Positions 54,800 through 62,775 of a stretch of DNA of 64,000 nucleotides are shown piece after piece. The notes under the pieces were generated by a model, which worked only from the letters and a program-made list of their open reading frames with translations, did no database searches and was not told where the DNA came from. A program made the position numbers and the translations under genes. Each line of letters starts with the position of its first letter. Position 1 is the first letter of the stretch. Source of the DNA: Lentisphaerota bacterium. Its GTDB lineage: Bacteria; Verrucomicrobiota; Kiritimatiellia; UBA8416; JAIOPI01. The stretch covers positions 172,947 through 236,946 of the forward strand of contig JAIOPI010000040.1 of NCBI GenBank assembly GCA_021413965.1, given 5' to 3'.

Positions 54800-56347
54800 A
54801 TGAAAAGCGACAAGGATCTGTATCGCCAGCTCCGCGAACTTCCCTGCGAAAAGCTGTGGGGGGAAGAAGTGGCGCGCTTCGAGCAGGCGTCGCCCCGGGA
54901 GCGCATGGAGCGCGTGGCGGTCATCCGCGCGGTGGGCGTCGTGTTCTCGCGGTTCGGCACGGGCGCGCAGAAGCGGGAGGTGCGGGCGTGGCTGGGCAAG
55001 CTGCTCCAGGACCCCTGCGAGAAGATCCGTCGCTACGCCATGGCGGCATTGCCCAAGATCGGGGCCGACGCGCAGGCGGAATCGGAACTGCTGGGACTGC
55101 TGGGCGCGACCACGGAAGCGCGCGAGAAGAAGTTCGTCGGGCGGGCGCTCGAGAAAATTGGCGGGACGGCCACGCTGGATGCCGCGGCCAGGGTGCCGGA
55201 CCTGCTCCCGCAGACCGAGCAGAAGATCAAGGCCCGGGTGGCGCGCCAGGAGAAACCCAGCACCGTGCGCCTGGATGCCACCCTTGAGATGATCGACCGC
55301 CTGCGCATCCACCTGCGCTGCCGCAAGGGGCTCGAGACGATTCTGCGCGATGAAGTGGAGGAGAAGCTTCTGCGGCGCGGCCGCTTCCAGATCGTCACCG
55401 TGCGCCGCGGCCTGGTGGTGATCAGCCCGCTGACGGCGTTCACGCTGCGGGATCTCTACGCCCTCCGCTGCTTCGCCACCCTGGGCTTTGTCCTCGGCAC
55501 CGTGCCCGGCGAAGACCCGGCCGGGTGCGTGGATGCGCTGGCGGCGGCCATGACGTCGCCCCTCGTGCGCATCATCATGACCACGCTGACCGAGGGGTCG
55601 CTCCGCTACCGCCTCGACTTTGTCTCCCACGGCCACCAGCGCGGTGCCGTGCGCCTGGTGGCAAACCGCGCCTACGCCCGCTGTCCCGACATCCTCAACG
55701 ACCCGCGCAGCGCGCCCTGGGCGATTGATATTCACCCCGCCGGTGGAAACCTGTCGGTCGAACTGCGGCCGAAGCTGGTGCCCGATCCGCGGCTCGCGTA
55801 TCGCCAGGACGACATTCCGGCGGCATCGCATCCGCCCTTGGCCGCCTGCATGGCACGCCTGGCCGGCCGGGCCGATCATGAGCGCGTGTGGGATCCGTTC
55901 TGCGGTTCGGGGCTTGAACTGATCGAGCGCGCCCTGCTTGGCGGGGTGGAGCAGCTGATCGGCACGGATGTCAGCGCCGAGGCCATTGCCATTGCACAGG
56001 CGAACGTCGCGGCCGCAAAAATTGGCTCGGTGCAGACAACCTTTGCCTGCTGTGATTTTCGCAGCCACGCCACCGTCGAGGGGCTGGGCCCGCAAAGCCT
56101 CTCGCTGATCATCTCCAACCCGCCCATGGGCCGGCGCATCCGCGTGCCCAATCTGCGCGGCCTGTTCGAGGACTTGTTTGCCGTGGCCGCCGTCGTGCTC
56201 AGGCCCGGCGGGCGGTTGGTGTTTGCGAACCCGCTGAAGATCGAGCCGCGAGACGCCTCGCTGCTCCTGCAGTCCCGGCAAGTGATCGATCTGGGCGGCT
56301 TCGACTGCCGGCTCGAAGTATACCGCAAGGCCGCCCGTGACCGCTGA
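54800..56347 (+). CDS. RNA methyltransferase-like protein with N-terminal HEAT-type repeats
   Basis: 515 residues from the ATG at 54800. Residues about 10-150 are paired helices with HEAT-like character (EKIRRYAMAALPKIGADAQA, KKFVGRALEKIGGTATLD). About 165-300 resembles the ferredoxin-like/THUMP part of RlmL/TrmN-type enzymes. The C-terminal half is a Rossmann methyltransferase: VWDPFCGSGLELIERAL (SAM motif I), LIGTDVSAEAIAIAQANV and the catalytic IISNPPMGRRI (N-P-P). A 23S rRNA or tRNA base is the likely target. Fusion of HEAT repeats to this type is uncommon. Confidence 0.8.
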   Translation: MKSDKDLYRQLRELPCEKLWGEEVARFEQASPRERMERVAVIRAVGVVFSRFGTGAQKREVRAWLGKLLQDPCEKIRRYAMAALPKIGADAQAESELLGLLGATTEAREKKFVGRALEKIGGTATLDAAARVPDLLPQTEQKIKARVARQEKPSTVRLDATLEMIDRLRIHLRCRKGLETILRDEVEEKLLRRGRFQIVTVRRGLVVISPLTAFTLRDLYALRCFATLGFVLGTVPGEDPAGCVDALAAAMTSPLVRIIMTTLTEGSLRYRLDFVSHGHQRGAVRLVANRAYARCPDILNDPRSAPWAIDIHPAGGNLSVELRPKLVPDPRLAYRQDDIPAASHPPLAACMARLAGRADHERVWDPFCGSGLELIERALLGGVEQLIGTDVSAEAIAIAQANVAAAKIGSVQTTFACCDFRSHATVEGLGPQSLSLIISNPPMGRRIRVPNLRGLFEDLFAVAAVVLRPGGRLVFANPLKIEPRDASLLLQSRQVIDLGGFDCRLEVYRKAARDR

Positions 56348-56492
56348 GCGCGGGTTGACGGTGCGCGCCGTCCCTGCCGCAACGTCGCCGCATGCATCAT
56401 CGCCAACCCGCCGCAGGTCTTGACGGTCTTCCCCGGCGGTGCTACCCCATGACCGTATCGCCCTTCGTTCATGTGGCGACAGGAGACCTTCC

Positions 56493-57821
56493 ATGGCAAA
56501 AGTTGTGTTCATCGGTGCGGGCAGCTTGGGATTCACACGCGGACTCGTCCGTGATTTGCTCACCTTCCCGACGTTGCGGGACGCCACCATCGCGCTGGTC
56601 GACATCGATCAGGAGCGGCTGAGCTTTGCGAAGCAAATGGTGGAGAAGATCGTGGCGATGGGGAACTACCCGGCGAAAGTCGTGGCCACGACCGACCGGC
56701 GGCAGGTCCTGAAAGACGCCGACGCCGTTTGCGTGACGATCCTTTGCGGCAGCACCGAGATCTGGCAGCACGACATTCTGATCCCGAAGAAGTACGGCGT
56801 GGACACCAACGTGGGTGACACGCGCGGGCCCAGCGGCATCTTTCGCGCCCTGCGCACGATTCCGACGATACTCGGCATCACCCGCGACATGGAGGCGCTG
56901 TGTCCGAACGCCATCCTGCTGAACTACACGAACCCGATGGCCATGCTTTGCCACGCCATTCAGCGCAAGAGTTTCATCCAGACCACGGGGTTGTGCCACA
57001 GCGTGCAGGGCACGGCCGGGATGCTGGCGCGCTGGGCGGGCGTTCCATACGAGGAATTGGTTTACACCTCCGCGGGCATCAACCACCTGTCGTGGTACGT
57101 CAGGCTGGAGCACAAGGGGCGCGACCTCTACCCGCGCCTGCGCAAGATCATGGCGGCGGACAGGAAAGTCTACAATGAGGAGCAGGTTCGCAACGAGATG
57201 TTCCTGGCGCTGGGGTACTATGTAACCGAGTCGAGCGGCCACAACTCCGAGTACAACTGGTGGTTCCGCAAGCGCCCGGACCTGATCAAGAAATACTGCA
57301 CGCATGGCACGGGGTGGAATCCGGGCGAGTACGCGTACATCCTGAACGAATATCGCAAGCGCACGGGCTGGAAGAAGGACGTGCGCGCCTGGCTCAAGTC
57401 GGAGAAGCCGATCGCGCTGGAGCGGGGCCATGAGTACGCGGCTTCGATTATCCATGCGCGTTTGGGCGGCGAGCTGTTCGAGTTCAACGGCAATGTGCCC
57501 AACGCCGGGCTGATCACGAATCTGCCGGAGGGGTGTTGTGTCGAAGTGCCGGTGCTGGCCAGCCGCAAGGGCTTTGAGCCCATGCATGTTGGCGCCTTGC
57601 CGCTGCCTTGCGTGCCGTTGACCTCGCTCAGCGCCACGGTGGAGATGATGGCGGTGGAAGCCTGCCTGACGGGTGACGCCGGGCTCGTGTACCGGGCGAT
57701 CTGCAACGACCCGCTGACGGCGGCGGTGCTGTCACTGGCCGAGATCCGCAAGATGGTCGCCGACATGTTCCGCCGGAATCGCGCCTACCTGCCGCACTTC
57801 AAGAAGATCGACCTCCCGTGA
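56493..57821 (+). CDS. Glycoside hydrolase family 4 enzyme (alpha-galactosidase/6-phospho-glucosidase group)
   Basis: 442 residues, ATG after AGGAGACC. NAD-binding start KVVFIGAGSLGFTRGLVRDL, then TTDRRQVLKDADAVCVTI, NYTNPMAMLC, GLCHSVQGTAGMLARWAG (Cys and His of the Mn site) and SAGINHLSWYVRLE. GH4 enzymes cleave by NAD-dependent redox steps. GLCHSVQG with no Asn/Arg phosphate clamp visible favours the MelA-like alpha-galactosidase branch, but alpha-galacturonidase is also possible. Cytosolic. Confidence 0.9.
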   Translation: MAKVVFIGAGSLGFTRGLVRDLLTFPTLRDATIALVDIDQERLSFAKQMVEKIVAMGNYPAKVVATTDRRQVLKDADAVCVTILCGSTEIWQHDILIPKKYGVDTNVGDTRGPSGIFRALRTIPTILGITRDMEALCPNAILLNYTNPMAMLCHAIQRKSFIQTTGLCHSVQGTAGMLARWAGVPYEELVYTSAGINHLSWYVRLEHKGRDLYPRLRKIMAADRKVYNEEQVRNEMFLALGYYVTESSGHNSEYNWWFRKRPDLIKKYCTHGTGWNPGEYAYILNEYRKRTGWKKDVRAWLKSEKPIALERGHEYAASIIHARLGGELFEFNGNVPNAGLITNLPEGCCVEVPVLASRKGFEPMHVGALPLPCVPLTSLSATVEMMAVEACLTGDAGLVYRAICNDPLTAAVLSLAEIRKMVADMFRRNRAYLPHFKKIDLP

Positions 57822-57847
57822 GGGCTCACGGCGGGCGGCTGGAAAAA

Positions 57848-57897
57848 TGGTGCGCCTGGCGAGAATCGAACTCACAACCCTCAGCTTCGGAGGCTGA
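57848..57897 (-). other. 3' half of a tRNA-Arg(CCG): attachment-site duplicate
   Basis: On the minus strand the sequence folds as an anticodon arm (TCAGC, loop CTCCGAA, GCTGA; anticodon CCG at 57890-57888), a 5-base variable loop, a T arm (GTGAG, TTCGATT, CTCGC), the 3' acceptor strand CAGGCGC, discriminator A and CCA. No D arm or 5' acceptor strand is present. A bare 3' half beside an integrase gene is the trace of integration into a tRNA gene; the intact tRNA should lie at the far, right end of the island, outside the window. Confidence 0.85.
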
Positions 57898-58020
57898 AAG
57901 AAAATCAATACAGCACTGTCGATTTAGTCTGTCTGTATCCAGAATGTATCCAGAATAAACTTGTTTTCGCAACGGTTTCGGGCATCATGGCGACAGCTAC
58001 GGAAGGGAAAGGAAGTCACC

Positions 58021-59349
58021 ATGCGACGCACCGAAGGCTACCTGTACAAGCGGGGAAGTACGTACTGGATCGGGTGGACGTTCGACGGTAAGCGTCATGG
58101 CCAAAGTACCGGTACCGGCGTGTTGCGCGACGCCAAGGCAAAGGCCGCCGAAATTCTGGCCCCTTTCCAGCAGCGCACGAAGGTGGAAGCCCTCACGCAA
58201 TTGCAGTCCCGCGTTGACCGTGAGAGCGCCGCCCTCGCCGAGATCGAGGACGCCACAACCCCACCGCTGCCCGTGGTGGGCGCCTGGGACGCCTACCAGC
58301 GCGCCGGGAACCGCCGGGAAATCGGCGCGCTGACCATGCGGAACTATGCCGGCTACTGGTCGGCGTTCAAGACGTGGCTGGCCTCCGCGCACCCGGACGT
58401 GGCGCAACTGCGGCAAGTCACCTTTGCCTGCTGCGAAGAATACAAGGCGCACCTGGTGGCGACGAAGATCACGGGCCGCACATTCAACGCGCACCGCGCC
58501 TTCCTGCGCGCCTTCTGGAACGTGCTGTCGGAGCCCGCGCGCACGGACGGCAATCCCTGGGCAAAATTGGCCAAACGCGATGAGCACTCGCAAGGGCGGC
58601 GCCCCTTGACGGTGGAGGAATTGCGCCACGTCTGCCAGGCCGCGGAAGGGGGGATGCGCCTGATGCTGGCGCTGGGCCTGTACCTCGGTTGCCGCATGGG
58701 AGATGCCGCGTGCATGGAATGGGGCAGCGTGGACATGGTTCGCCGCACGATCCGCTACACGCCGCGCAAGACGGCGCGGAAGATCGCCGAGGCGGTGACC
58801 ATCCCGATGCACCCCGAGTTGTACGGCCTGCTGGCGGAGAGGCCGCAAGGCAAACGACGTGGTGCGGTGTGCCCCGATCTTGCCGAACGCTACGCAAGGG
58901 TAGGCGCCACCGGAGTGAGCGATCTGGTCCAAGGGCATTTCGCGGCCTGCGGACTGGCGACGACTGAGAAGCGCATCGGGAGCGGCATCCGAAAGCGAGT
59001 GGTAGTGGGTTTTCATTCGCTGCGGCATGCGACGATCTCCCTGATGCGTGAAGCCGGCGCTGCGCAATCCGTCAGCATGGCCATCGCCGGCCACAGCTCG
59101 CGGGAAGTGCACCAACTCTACACGCACACCGACGAAGCCGCCATGCGCCGTGCCGTCCTCACCATCCCCGGCGTCATGGGGGATGCCCTGGCGCTACCGC
59201 CAGCCAATCTGCTCGTCGGCGTTGCGTCGGAGCTGACCCCACTGGCCACAATCAAGGCCAGTGTGCGTGCCCTCGCCGAGAAGTTGACCGCAGAGACGGT
59301 CGAGACTATCCGCAAAGAATTGCTGGCGCTGGCAAATTCAGCGGCTTGA
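58021..59349 (+). CDS. Tyrosine site-specific recombinase (phage/island integrase)
   Basis: 442 residues from the ATG at 58021, behind GGAAAGGAAG. N-terminal DNA-binding arm (5-50) with GYLYKRGSTYWIGWTFDGKR, core-binding domain about 85-185, catalytic domain 195-375. Catalytic residues seen: R225 (GCRMGDA), K250, H332 and R335 (FHSLRHA), H358 (AGHSS) and nucleophile Y367 (HQLYTHTD). It starts about 120 bases from the tRNA-Arg fragment, fitting its job of integrating the island there. It lacks the extra patch of integron IntI, so it is not the cassette integrase. Confidence 0.93.
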   Translation: MRRTEGYLYKRGSTYWIGWTFDGKRHGQSTGTGVLRDAKAKAAEILAPFQQRTKVEALTQLQSRVDRESAALAEIEDATTPPLPVVGAWDAYQRAGNRREIGALTMRNYAGYWSAFKTWLASAHPDVAQLRQVTFACCEEYKAHLVATKITGRTFNAHRAFLRAFWNVLSEPARTDGNPWAKLAKRDEHSQGRRPLTVEELRHVCQAAEGGMRLMLALGLYLGCRMGDAACMEWGSVDMVRRTIRYTPRKTARKIAEAVTIPMHPELYGLLAERPQGKRRGAVCPDLAERYARVGATGVSDLVQGHFAACGLATTEKRIGSGIRKRVVVGFHSLRHATISLMREAGAAQSVSMAIAGHSSREVHQLYTHTDEAAMRRAVLTIPGVMGDALALPPANLLVGVASELTPLATIKASVRALAEKLTAETVETIRKELLALANSAA

Positions 59350-59389
59350 CGCAGGCGTGTCGGAGATGTCCTTGCCATCCGGGCGCGAC

Positions 59390-59485
59390 TGCAACTCAGT
59401 CAGCTACGGTTTCCGGCCCCGACGCGGCGCGCATGACGCAGTCCGGCAGGCGCAGGATTACCTGAAGCAGGGCTACACGGTGGCG
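59390..59485 (+). pseudogene. Fragment of a group II intron reverse transcriptase
   Basis: About 32 codons read SVSYGFRPRRGAHDAVRQAQ then DYLKQGYTVA, matching the RT block that has (S/H)SYGFRPxRSAHxAV in intron-encoded proteins. Nothing before or after matches. It differs from the RT at 63164 (SYGFREGRNAHQAV), so it derives from another intron. Confidence 0.75.
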
Positions 59486-59493
59486 TCTCCTTC

Positions 59494-59709
59494 TCAGAGA
59501 TCTTCGGGTGTGAGCCCGGTGTGCTTGGCGAGCCGAGCAAGCATCCTGGGTCCGATTTCGTCTCGATCATGAAAGGCAAAGACGACGTTGGGCCAATTCG
59601 GGCGTGCGAGAATGCGGTGTGAGGTGCCGGACTGTCGCTTGATGGTCCAGCCGATCCGGAGTAGAGCTGCGAGAACCTGTCTTGCTCGAGATGAGGGCCA
59701 CTGGCTCAT
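59494..59709 (-). CDS. hicA: HicA-type toxin
   Basis: 71 residues. HicA (YcfA) mRNA interferase fold: LAALLRIGWTIKRQSGTSHR with the catalytic His in GTSHRIL, then WPNVVFAFHDRDEIGPRMLA. The usual motif is GSHxI; the order here is G-T-S-H. Overlaps hicB by four bases; translated after it. A toxin-antitoxin pair stabilises islands and cassette arrays. Confidence 0.9.
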   Translation of the reverse strand: MSQWPSSRARQVLAALLRIGWTIKRQSGTSHRILARPNWPNVVFAFHDRDEIGPRMLARLAKHTGLTPEDL

Positions 59710-59906
59710 GCTGGAAGAGCGAACACGTTGCGAAGCTCGGGAATTTCTTCTCCATGTTCCAGACGATCTGCCATGGCCCGTAGGGCAAGGGCTTCGGCCT
59801 TGGAAATGGCTTCCTGCTTGGTTGCGCCGTAGACCATGACCCCAGGAATTTCCGGGATCTCGGCTATCCAGCGCCCATCCTCTTCGCGTTCAAGTTCAAT
59901 TTTCAT
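59706..59906 (-). CDS. hicB: HicB-type antitoxin
   Basis: 66 residues from the ATG at 59906 (MKIELEREEDGRWIAEIPEI, PGVMVYGATKQEAISKAEAL). Single HicB domain with a short tail and no obvious DNA-binding module. Neutralises HicA. Located 64 bases left of a GCCGAAC heptamer (59971-59977) identical to the core of the attC-like site at 60720. Confidence 0.9.
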   Translation of the reverse strand: MKIELEREEDGRWIAEIPEIPGVMVYGATKQEAISKAEALALRAMADRLEHGEEIPELRNVFALPA

Positions 59907-60190
59907 GAGCAACCTCGGAAAGGAGTTTAGCATAGTTCCAAGGAGAATCAATTTCCTCTTCGATTCTCAAGCCGAACGCCAGCGGTTGGTCAGGGCACGT
60001 TGGATCAGGCTGTTCGCACTCATCTGGTTGCATGAACAAGGGGTTCCTGACATGCGCACCTTATGAATTGCACTTCACTACGGGCCGCAGGCCCGCAGCT
60101 AGCTCGGACCCGCCCGGTGCGGACCCGCATGCCGGGACGTGTGGCAGCCGGGGCTGACCTTCACGGGTCAGTCCCGGCGAGCCGATTCGG

Positions 60191-60709
60191 TCATTTCTTC
60201 TTCAGCTCCACCAGACCACCCGGAAAGTCCATCTGCATGATGTGCCATTTGCCTCCGATGCGCAGGAGAAAGGCGCGCATGTCATCCTCTTCTCCGAGGC
60301 CCAGGAGGATGATCTTGTTGCTAATGATCTGGGCTTTACCGTGACCGTTGTCGGTGGGCCAGTTCCAAGCTGGAAATGAAATGGAGAACTCACCGTTCGT
60401 AGGCGTTCTCTCGAAGTGCAGATAGCGGTAGGTGAAGTCGCCCTGCAACTCCTTTCGCGCGAGTTCCGGAGTGATGGAGTCAAGGGCTGGAGGTGAAGGC
60501 TGGGCAACGGGTTTCTGTCCTGGGCCATCGGGGAGGCCGTTGTGTGTGAGAAGCGCAACCTGCCGCTGCTCGTCAGCGGCAAGCGAGAGTTCCTTCCAGC
60601 ACATGTTGTAGAACCATTCAACTTCATCCGGGTTCAATACGTTTCCGGCAATTGTGAGGACGACAGTGCAATGCGCTACAAGCAGTAGAATCAGTGAGCG
60701 ACGTTTCAT
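60191..60709 (-). CDS. Cassette-like gene: exported protein, unknown function
   Basis: 172 residues. N-terminal signal or anchor (SLILLLVAHCTVVLTIAGNV). The body has DEVEWFYNMCWKELSLAADE and a C-terminal beta part with FLLRIGGKWHIMQMDFPG, reminiscent of small NTF2-like or DUF-type lipid-side proteins, but I recognise no family. GGAGGAAA precedes the ATG, which lies 10 bases after an attC-like core. Confidence 0.7.
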   Translation of the reverse strand: MKRRSLILLLVAHCTVVLTIAGNVLNPDEVEWFYNMCWKELSLAADEQRQVALLTHNGLPDGPGQKPVAQPSPPALDSITPELARKELQGDFTYRYLHFERTPTNGEFSISFPAWNWPTDNGHGKAQIISNKIILLGLGEEDDMRAFLLRIGGKWHIMQMDFPGGLVELKKK

Positions 60710-60719
60710 TTTCCTCCTG

Positions 60720-60821
60720 GCCGAACGTCATGCTGAGGCTTTTTGTTCCGCGGCGTGGTGGCTGCTCCTCATCCTATCCGCAGCCGCCATGCCGCGGAAC
60801 AAAATAGGCAAATTGTTCGGT
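60720..60821 (-). repeat. attC-like recombination site
   Basis: In cassette direction: ACCGAAC (60821-60815) ... GTTCGGC (60726-60720), 102 bases. Inside is a 21-bp stem (60745-60765 with 60780-60800, 19 of 21 paired apart from G-T) and a 14-base loop. Sites of this kind fold on one strand for integron integrase. Confidence 0.65.
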
Positions 60822-60824
60822 GCC

Positions 60825-61274
60825 TCATCTTCCGACGACCATTGGTGGAAATCGATCGAGTTTCCACGATTCTCCCTCCTTCTTCATCTCAATGTTGATG
60901 CCCATGAACCCGTCTTCAAGAAAGAGGGGCAAGTACATGTGAGATGTGGTCACAAAAGCAGTTGCTTTTCCGCCCCAAGGCGCAGCCAGGCCGAGGTATA
61001 CAACCGTTGAATCCCTGTTGGATGTGATCAGCCACTGCCAAGGGCAGTTGGTCCAAATGGATTGAAATGCAGAACTGGAATGGTTCTCTCTGAAACTGCC
61101 GGACATGGCCAAATAGGCATCGTCGTAATCGGCCTCAGCAAGGTTGTGTGCAAATGACCGCCAGGTGATCTCAATATTTGGCCGAGCAAGGCGACGTGCA
61201 CCCATGTGCATGCAGAGCGCCAACGAGACGAGCACGGTGCTGGTGAGCAGACGTCGTGTGGTTGACTTATTCAT
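60825..61274 (-). CDS. Cassette-like gene: exported protein, unknown function
   Basis: 149 residues. N-terminal hydrophobic segment (LLTSTVLVSLALCMHMGARR). Body with WRSFAHNLAEADYDDAYLAM and FLEDGFMGINIEMKKEGESW, ending FPPMVVGR. The layout, with SFAHNLAEADYDDAY, resembles DUF4878/NTF2-like secreted domains, low confidence. Starts 7 bases after an attC-like core and lacks a ribosome binding site. Confidence 0.68.
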   Translation of the reverse strand: MNKSTTRRLLTSTVLVSLALCMHMGARRLARPNIEITWRSFAHNLAEADYDDAYLAMSGSFRENHSSSAFQSIWTNCPWQWLITSNRDSTVVYLGLAAPWGGKATAFVTTSHMYLPLFLEDGFMGINIEMKKEGESWKLDRFPPMVVGR

Positions 61275-61281
61275 TGTTCTC

Positions 61282-61392
61282 AGCGAACGCCCGCGCTCAC
61301 TGGCGGAGTTTCGCGGCGCGGTGGCTGCTCCTCAATCTATCCGCAGCCACCGTGCCGCGGAACCTCCGTATGCTCGATGTGCATTGTTGGCC
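61282..61392 (-). repeat. attC-like recombination site
   Basis: GGCCAAC (61392-61386) ... GTTCGCT (61288-61282), 111 bases. A 21-bp stem (61308-61328 with 61343-61363, 19 of 21) and 14-base loop. Its central 56 bases are nearly identical to the site at 60720. Confidence 0.65.
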
Positions 61393-61394
61393 GC

Positions 61395-61841
61395 CTATTT
61401 CTTCGAATTAGGATCCCGGTCATTGCTGTTTCTGAATTCAAGCAAGTCTGTGTCGTATATGATGTAGTCAAGTCCAGCGACTGCCGCTGTGGTCTTTATG
61501 ACATCCAAAAGTGAAACGTCCTTGGCCGTAAAAGTGATCGGGGGAATGTCATTCAGTGGATAATCACCCAGGCAGGCGAGGTAACGAATCCCTTCCTTTC
61601 CGTTTAGCCTTTCATTCCGTGTGCTGAATTCTTCCAGCCATCTGATCACATCGTCAATTCTGGCATCTTGAAAAGAAACCTGAGGGACAACAATCGAGTC
61701 GAGTCGGGCGAGCGTTATTGAGGAATTCCGAACGGTGAAATTGACGTCGGAATACGGGTTATGATCTTGCCGTCCCTCCCGTGGCGATTGACAGCCGAGA
61801 ATTGCTGCAATCAGGGCGATGGGTATATGTTTGGCTTTCAT
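61395..61841 (-). CDS. Cassette-like gene: lipoprotein with secretin/STN-like helix-strand units
   Basis: 148 residues. Lipobox AAILGC with Cys 17. About 50-140 has VSFQDARIDDVIRWLEEFST and ITFTAKDVSLLDVIKTTAAV, followed by GLDYIIYDTDLLEF, the beta-alpha-beta unit of STN/secretin N-domains common in planctomycete and verrucomicrobial lipoproteins. Starts 12 bases after an attC-like core. Confidence 0.72.
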   Translation of the reverse strand: MKAKHIPIALIAAILGCQSPREGRQDHNPYSDVNFTVRNSSITLARLDSIVVPQVSFQDARIDDVIRWLEEFSTRNERLNGKEGIRYLACLGDYPLNDIPPITFTAKDVSLLDVIKTTAAVAGLDYIIYDTDLLEFRNSNDRDPNSKK

Positions 61842-61853
61842 TTAATGTTTGCT

Positions 61854-61974
61854 GGCCAACGTCGCGGAACGAAGTTAGCGCGACGATTCCGCGCGCGGCG
61901 CGCGGGATCGTCGCAACTCACCCTTGAGGAGACCCCGCAGCGGGCTCCGAATACGGTGGTGCTGCTTGTTGGCG
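61854..61974 (-). repeat. attC-like recombination site
   Basis: CGCCAAC (61974-61968) ... GTTGGCC (61860-61854), 121 bases, with a strong hairpin at 61880-61914 (GCGACGATTCC pairing with GGGATCGTCGC). The outer core lies inside the end of the preceding gene. Its stem differs from the two sites to the left. Confidence 0.6.
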
Positions 61975-62280
61975 GTGCCTTCCTCTCATCTTGATCCCCA
62001 GCGTTGTGCCCGCCGCGACAACGATGAGGGGCACGGCAAGACACTCCCACAGCCGAGCACGAACAGTGACTTCGTGACTGGCAAAGATGATCTGCGTCCG
62101 ATAGCTAGATTCGTAGGGTCCGTTTCCGAAACGGACCCGGAATGCGGTCTCCCGGAGACCGTATTCGTTCGACGATACGCTGACAGTCCAGTCATGCGTG
62201 TCGGCCCACGTCGCGGCCAAGCCGAAAGCCGTCTGGGTAGAGGCGACCGCCACACACAGGACTGTTACGATCTTCTTCAT
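61918..62280 (-). CDS. Cassette-like gene: exported protein with C-terminal helix, unknown function
   Basis: 120 residues from the ATG at 62280. Signal peptide MKKIVTVLCVAVASTQTAFG, a beta-rich middle (DWTVSVSSNEYGLRETAFRV), then a hydrophobic helix (ECLAVPLIVVAAGTTLGI) and basic Pro-rich tail. The ATG lies 10 bases after a GTTGGCG core (62297-62291), whose upstream partner is not clear. No family recognised. Confidence 0.65.
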   Translation of the reverse strand: MKKIVTVLCVAVASTQTAFGLAATWADTHDWTVSVSSNEYGLRETAFRVRFGNGPYESSYRTQIIFASHEVTVRARLWECLAVPLIVVAAGTTLGIKMRGRHRQQAAPPYSEPAAGSPQG

Positions 62281-62350
62281 TGCTCTGTGCCGCCAACGGC
62301 GCAAATCTCGGGCGTCGAAGCGTATCGAGCTTCCGTATTTCACCGCAAGA

Positions 62351-62716
62351 TCATGGAGCCGGGCCTGCAAGGCACCAACCTGTGGCCCACAAGGTCCCTT
62401 GAGCATCAAAAAGGAGAGGCACTTCATCTCCGACTTTGTACGACATGCTCGTGTTGGTAGGGGTGATGACAACAAACTCGTGCGTCCTCCGATGCTTGGG
62501 TATCGAGCCTGAGACCCGAGTTAGCGTGATGTAAATTGTGGGTGGCTGTCGTTCAGCAATGGTGTGAATGTGGATGATGCGCGCGTGCACTTCGGTAAGC
62601 GTGGCGGGAGCATCAGCGGATATGGGGCCAAGTTCGTCATGCGTGAACGTGGGCGGTTGCGTCGTGCAGCTTGCCAGCAAGGTTACCAAAGAGATTGCTG
62701 TGATGCTTGCTTTCAA
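62351..62716 (-). CDS. Cassette-like gene: small lipoprotein, TTG start
   Basis: 121 residues from a TTG at 62716. Lipobox TLLASC with Cys 17 (SITAISLVTLLASC), then a beta-rich body with TEVHARIIHIHTIAERQPPT, HEFVVITPTNTSMSYKVGDE and VPLLFDAQGTLWATG. Looks like an OB- or SH3-type secreted domain. The frame is open far to the right, through the intron, but that part has no similarity to anything. Start lies 8 bases after a GTTGGCT core. Confidence 0.62.
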   Translation of the reverse strand: MKASITAISLVTLLASCTTQPPTFTHDELGPISADAPATLTEVHARIIHIHTIAERQPPTIYITLTRVSGSIPKHRRTHEFVVITPTNTSMSYKVGDEVPLLFDAQGTLWATGWCLAGPAP

Positions 62717-62724
62717 GTTCGTGC

Positions 62725-62775
62725 AGCCAACGTCCGGCGTGTCCGGCGGCGCGATAGCGACGTACGGACCACGCC
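62725..62775 (-). repeat. Half attC-like site interrupted by a group II intron
   Basis: Core GTTGGCT (62731-62725) followed by a stem GGCGTGTCCG (62736-62745) pairing with CGGACCACGCC (62765-62775) with one extra base. The partner core expected beyond 62775 is missing: the intron starts at 62776. Confidence 0.5.

Noticed and set aside
57848..57960. Complete tRNA gene
   Set aside because: The anticodon and T arms fold well but there is no D arm or 5' acceptor strand on the far side.
58021..59349. Integron integrase IntI
   Set aside because: The protein is longer than IntI, has an island-type N-terminal arm, lacks a recognisable IntI-specific insert and lies next to a tRNA att site.
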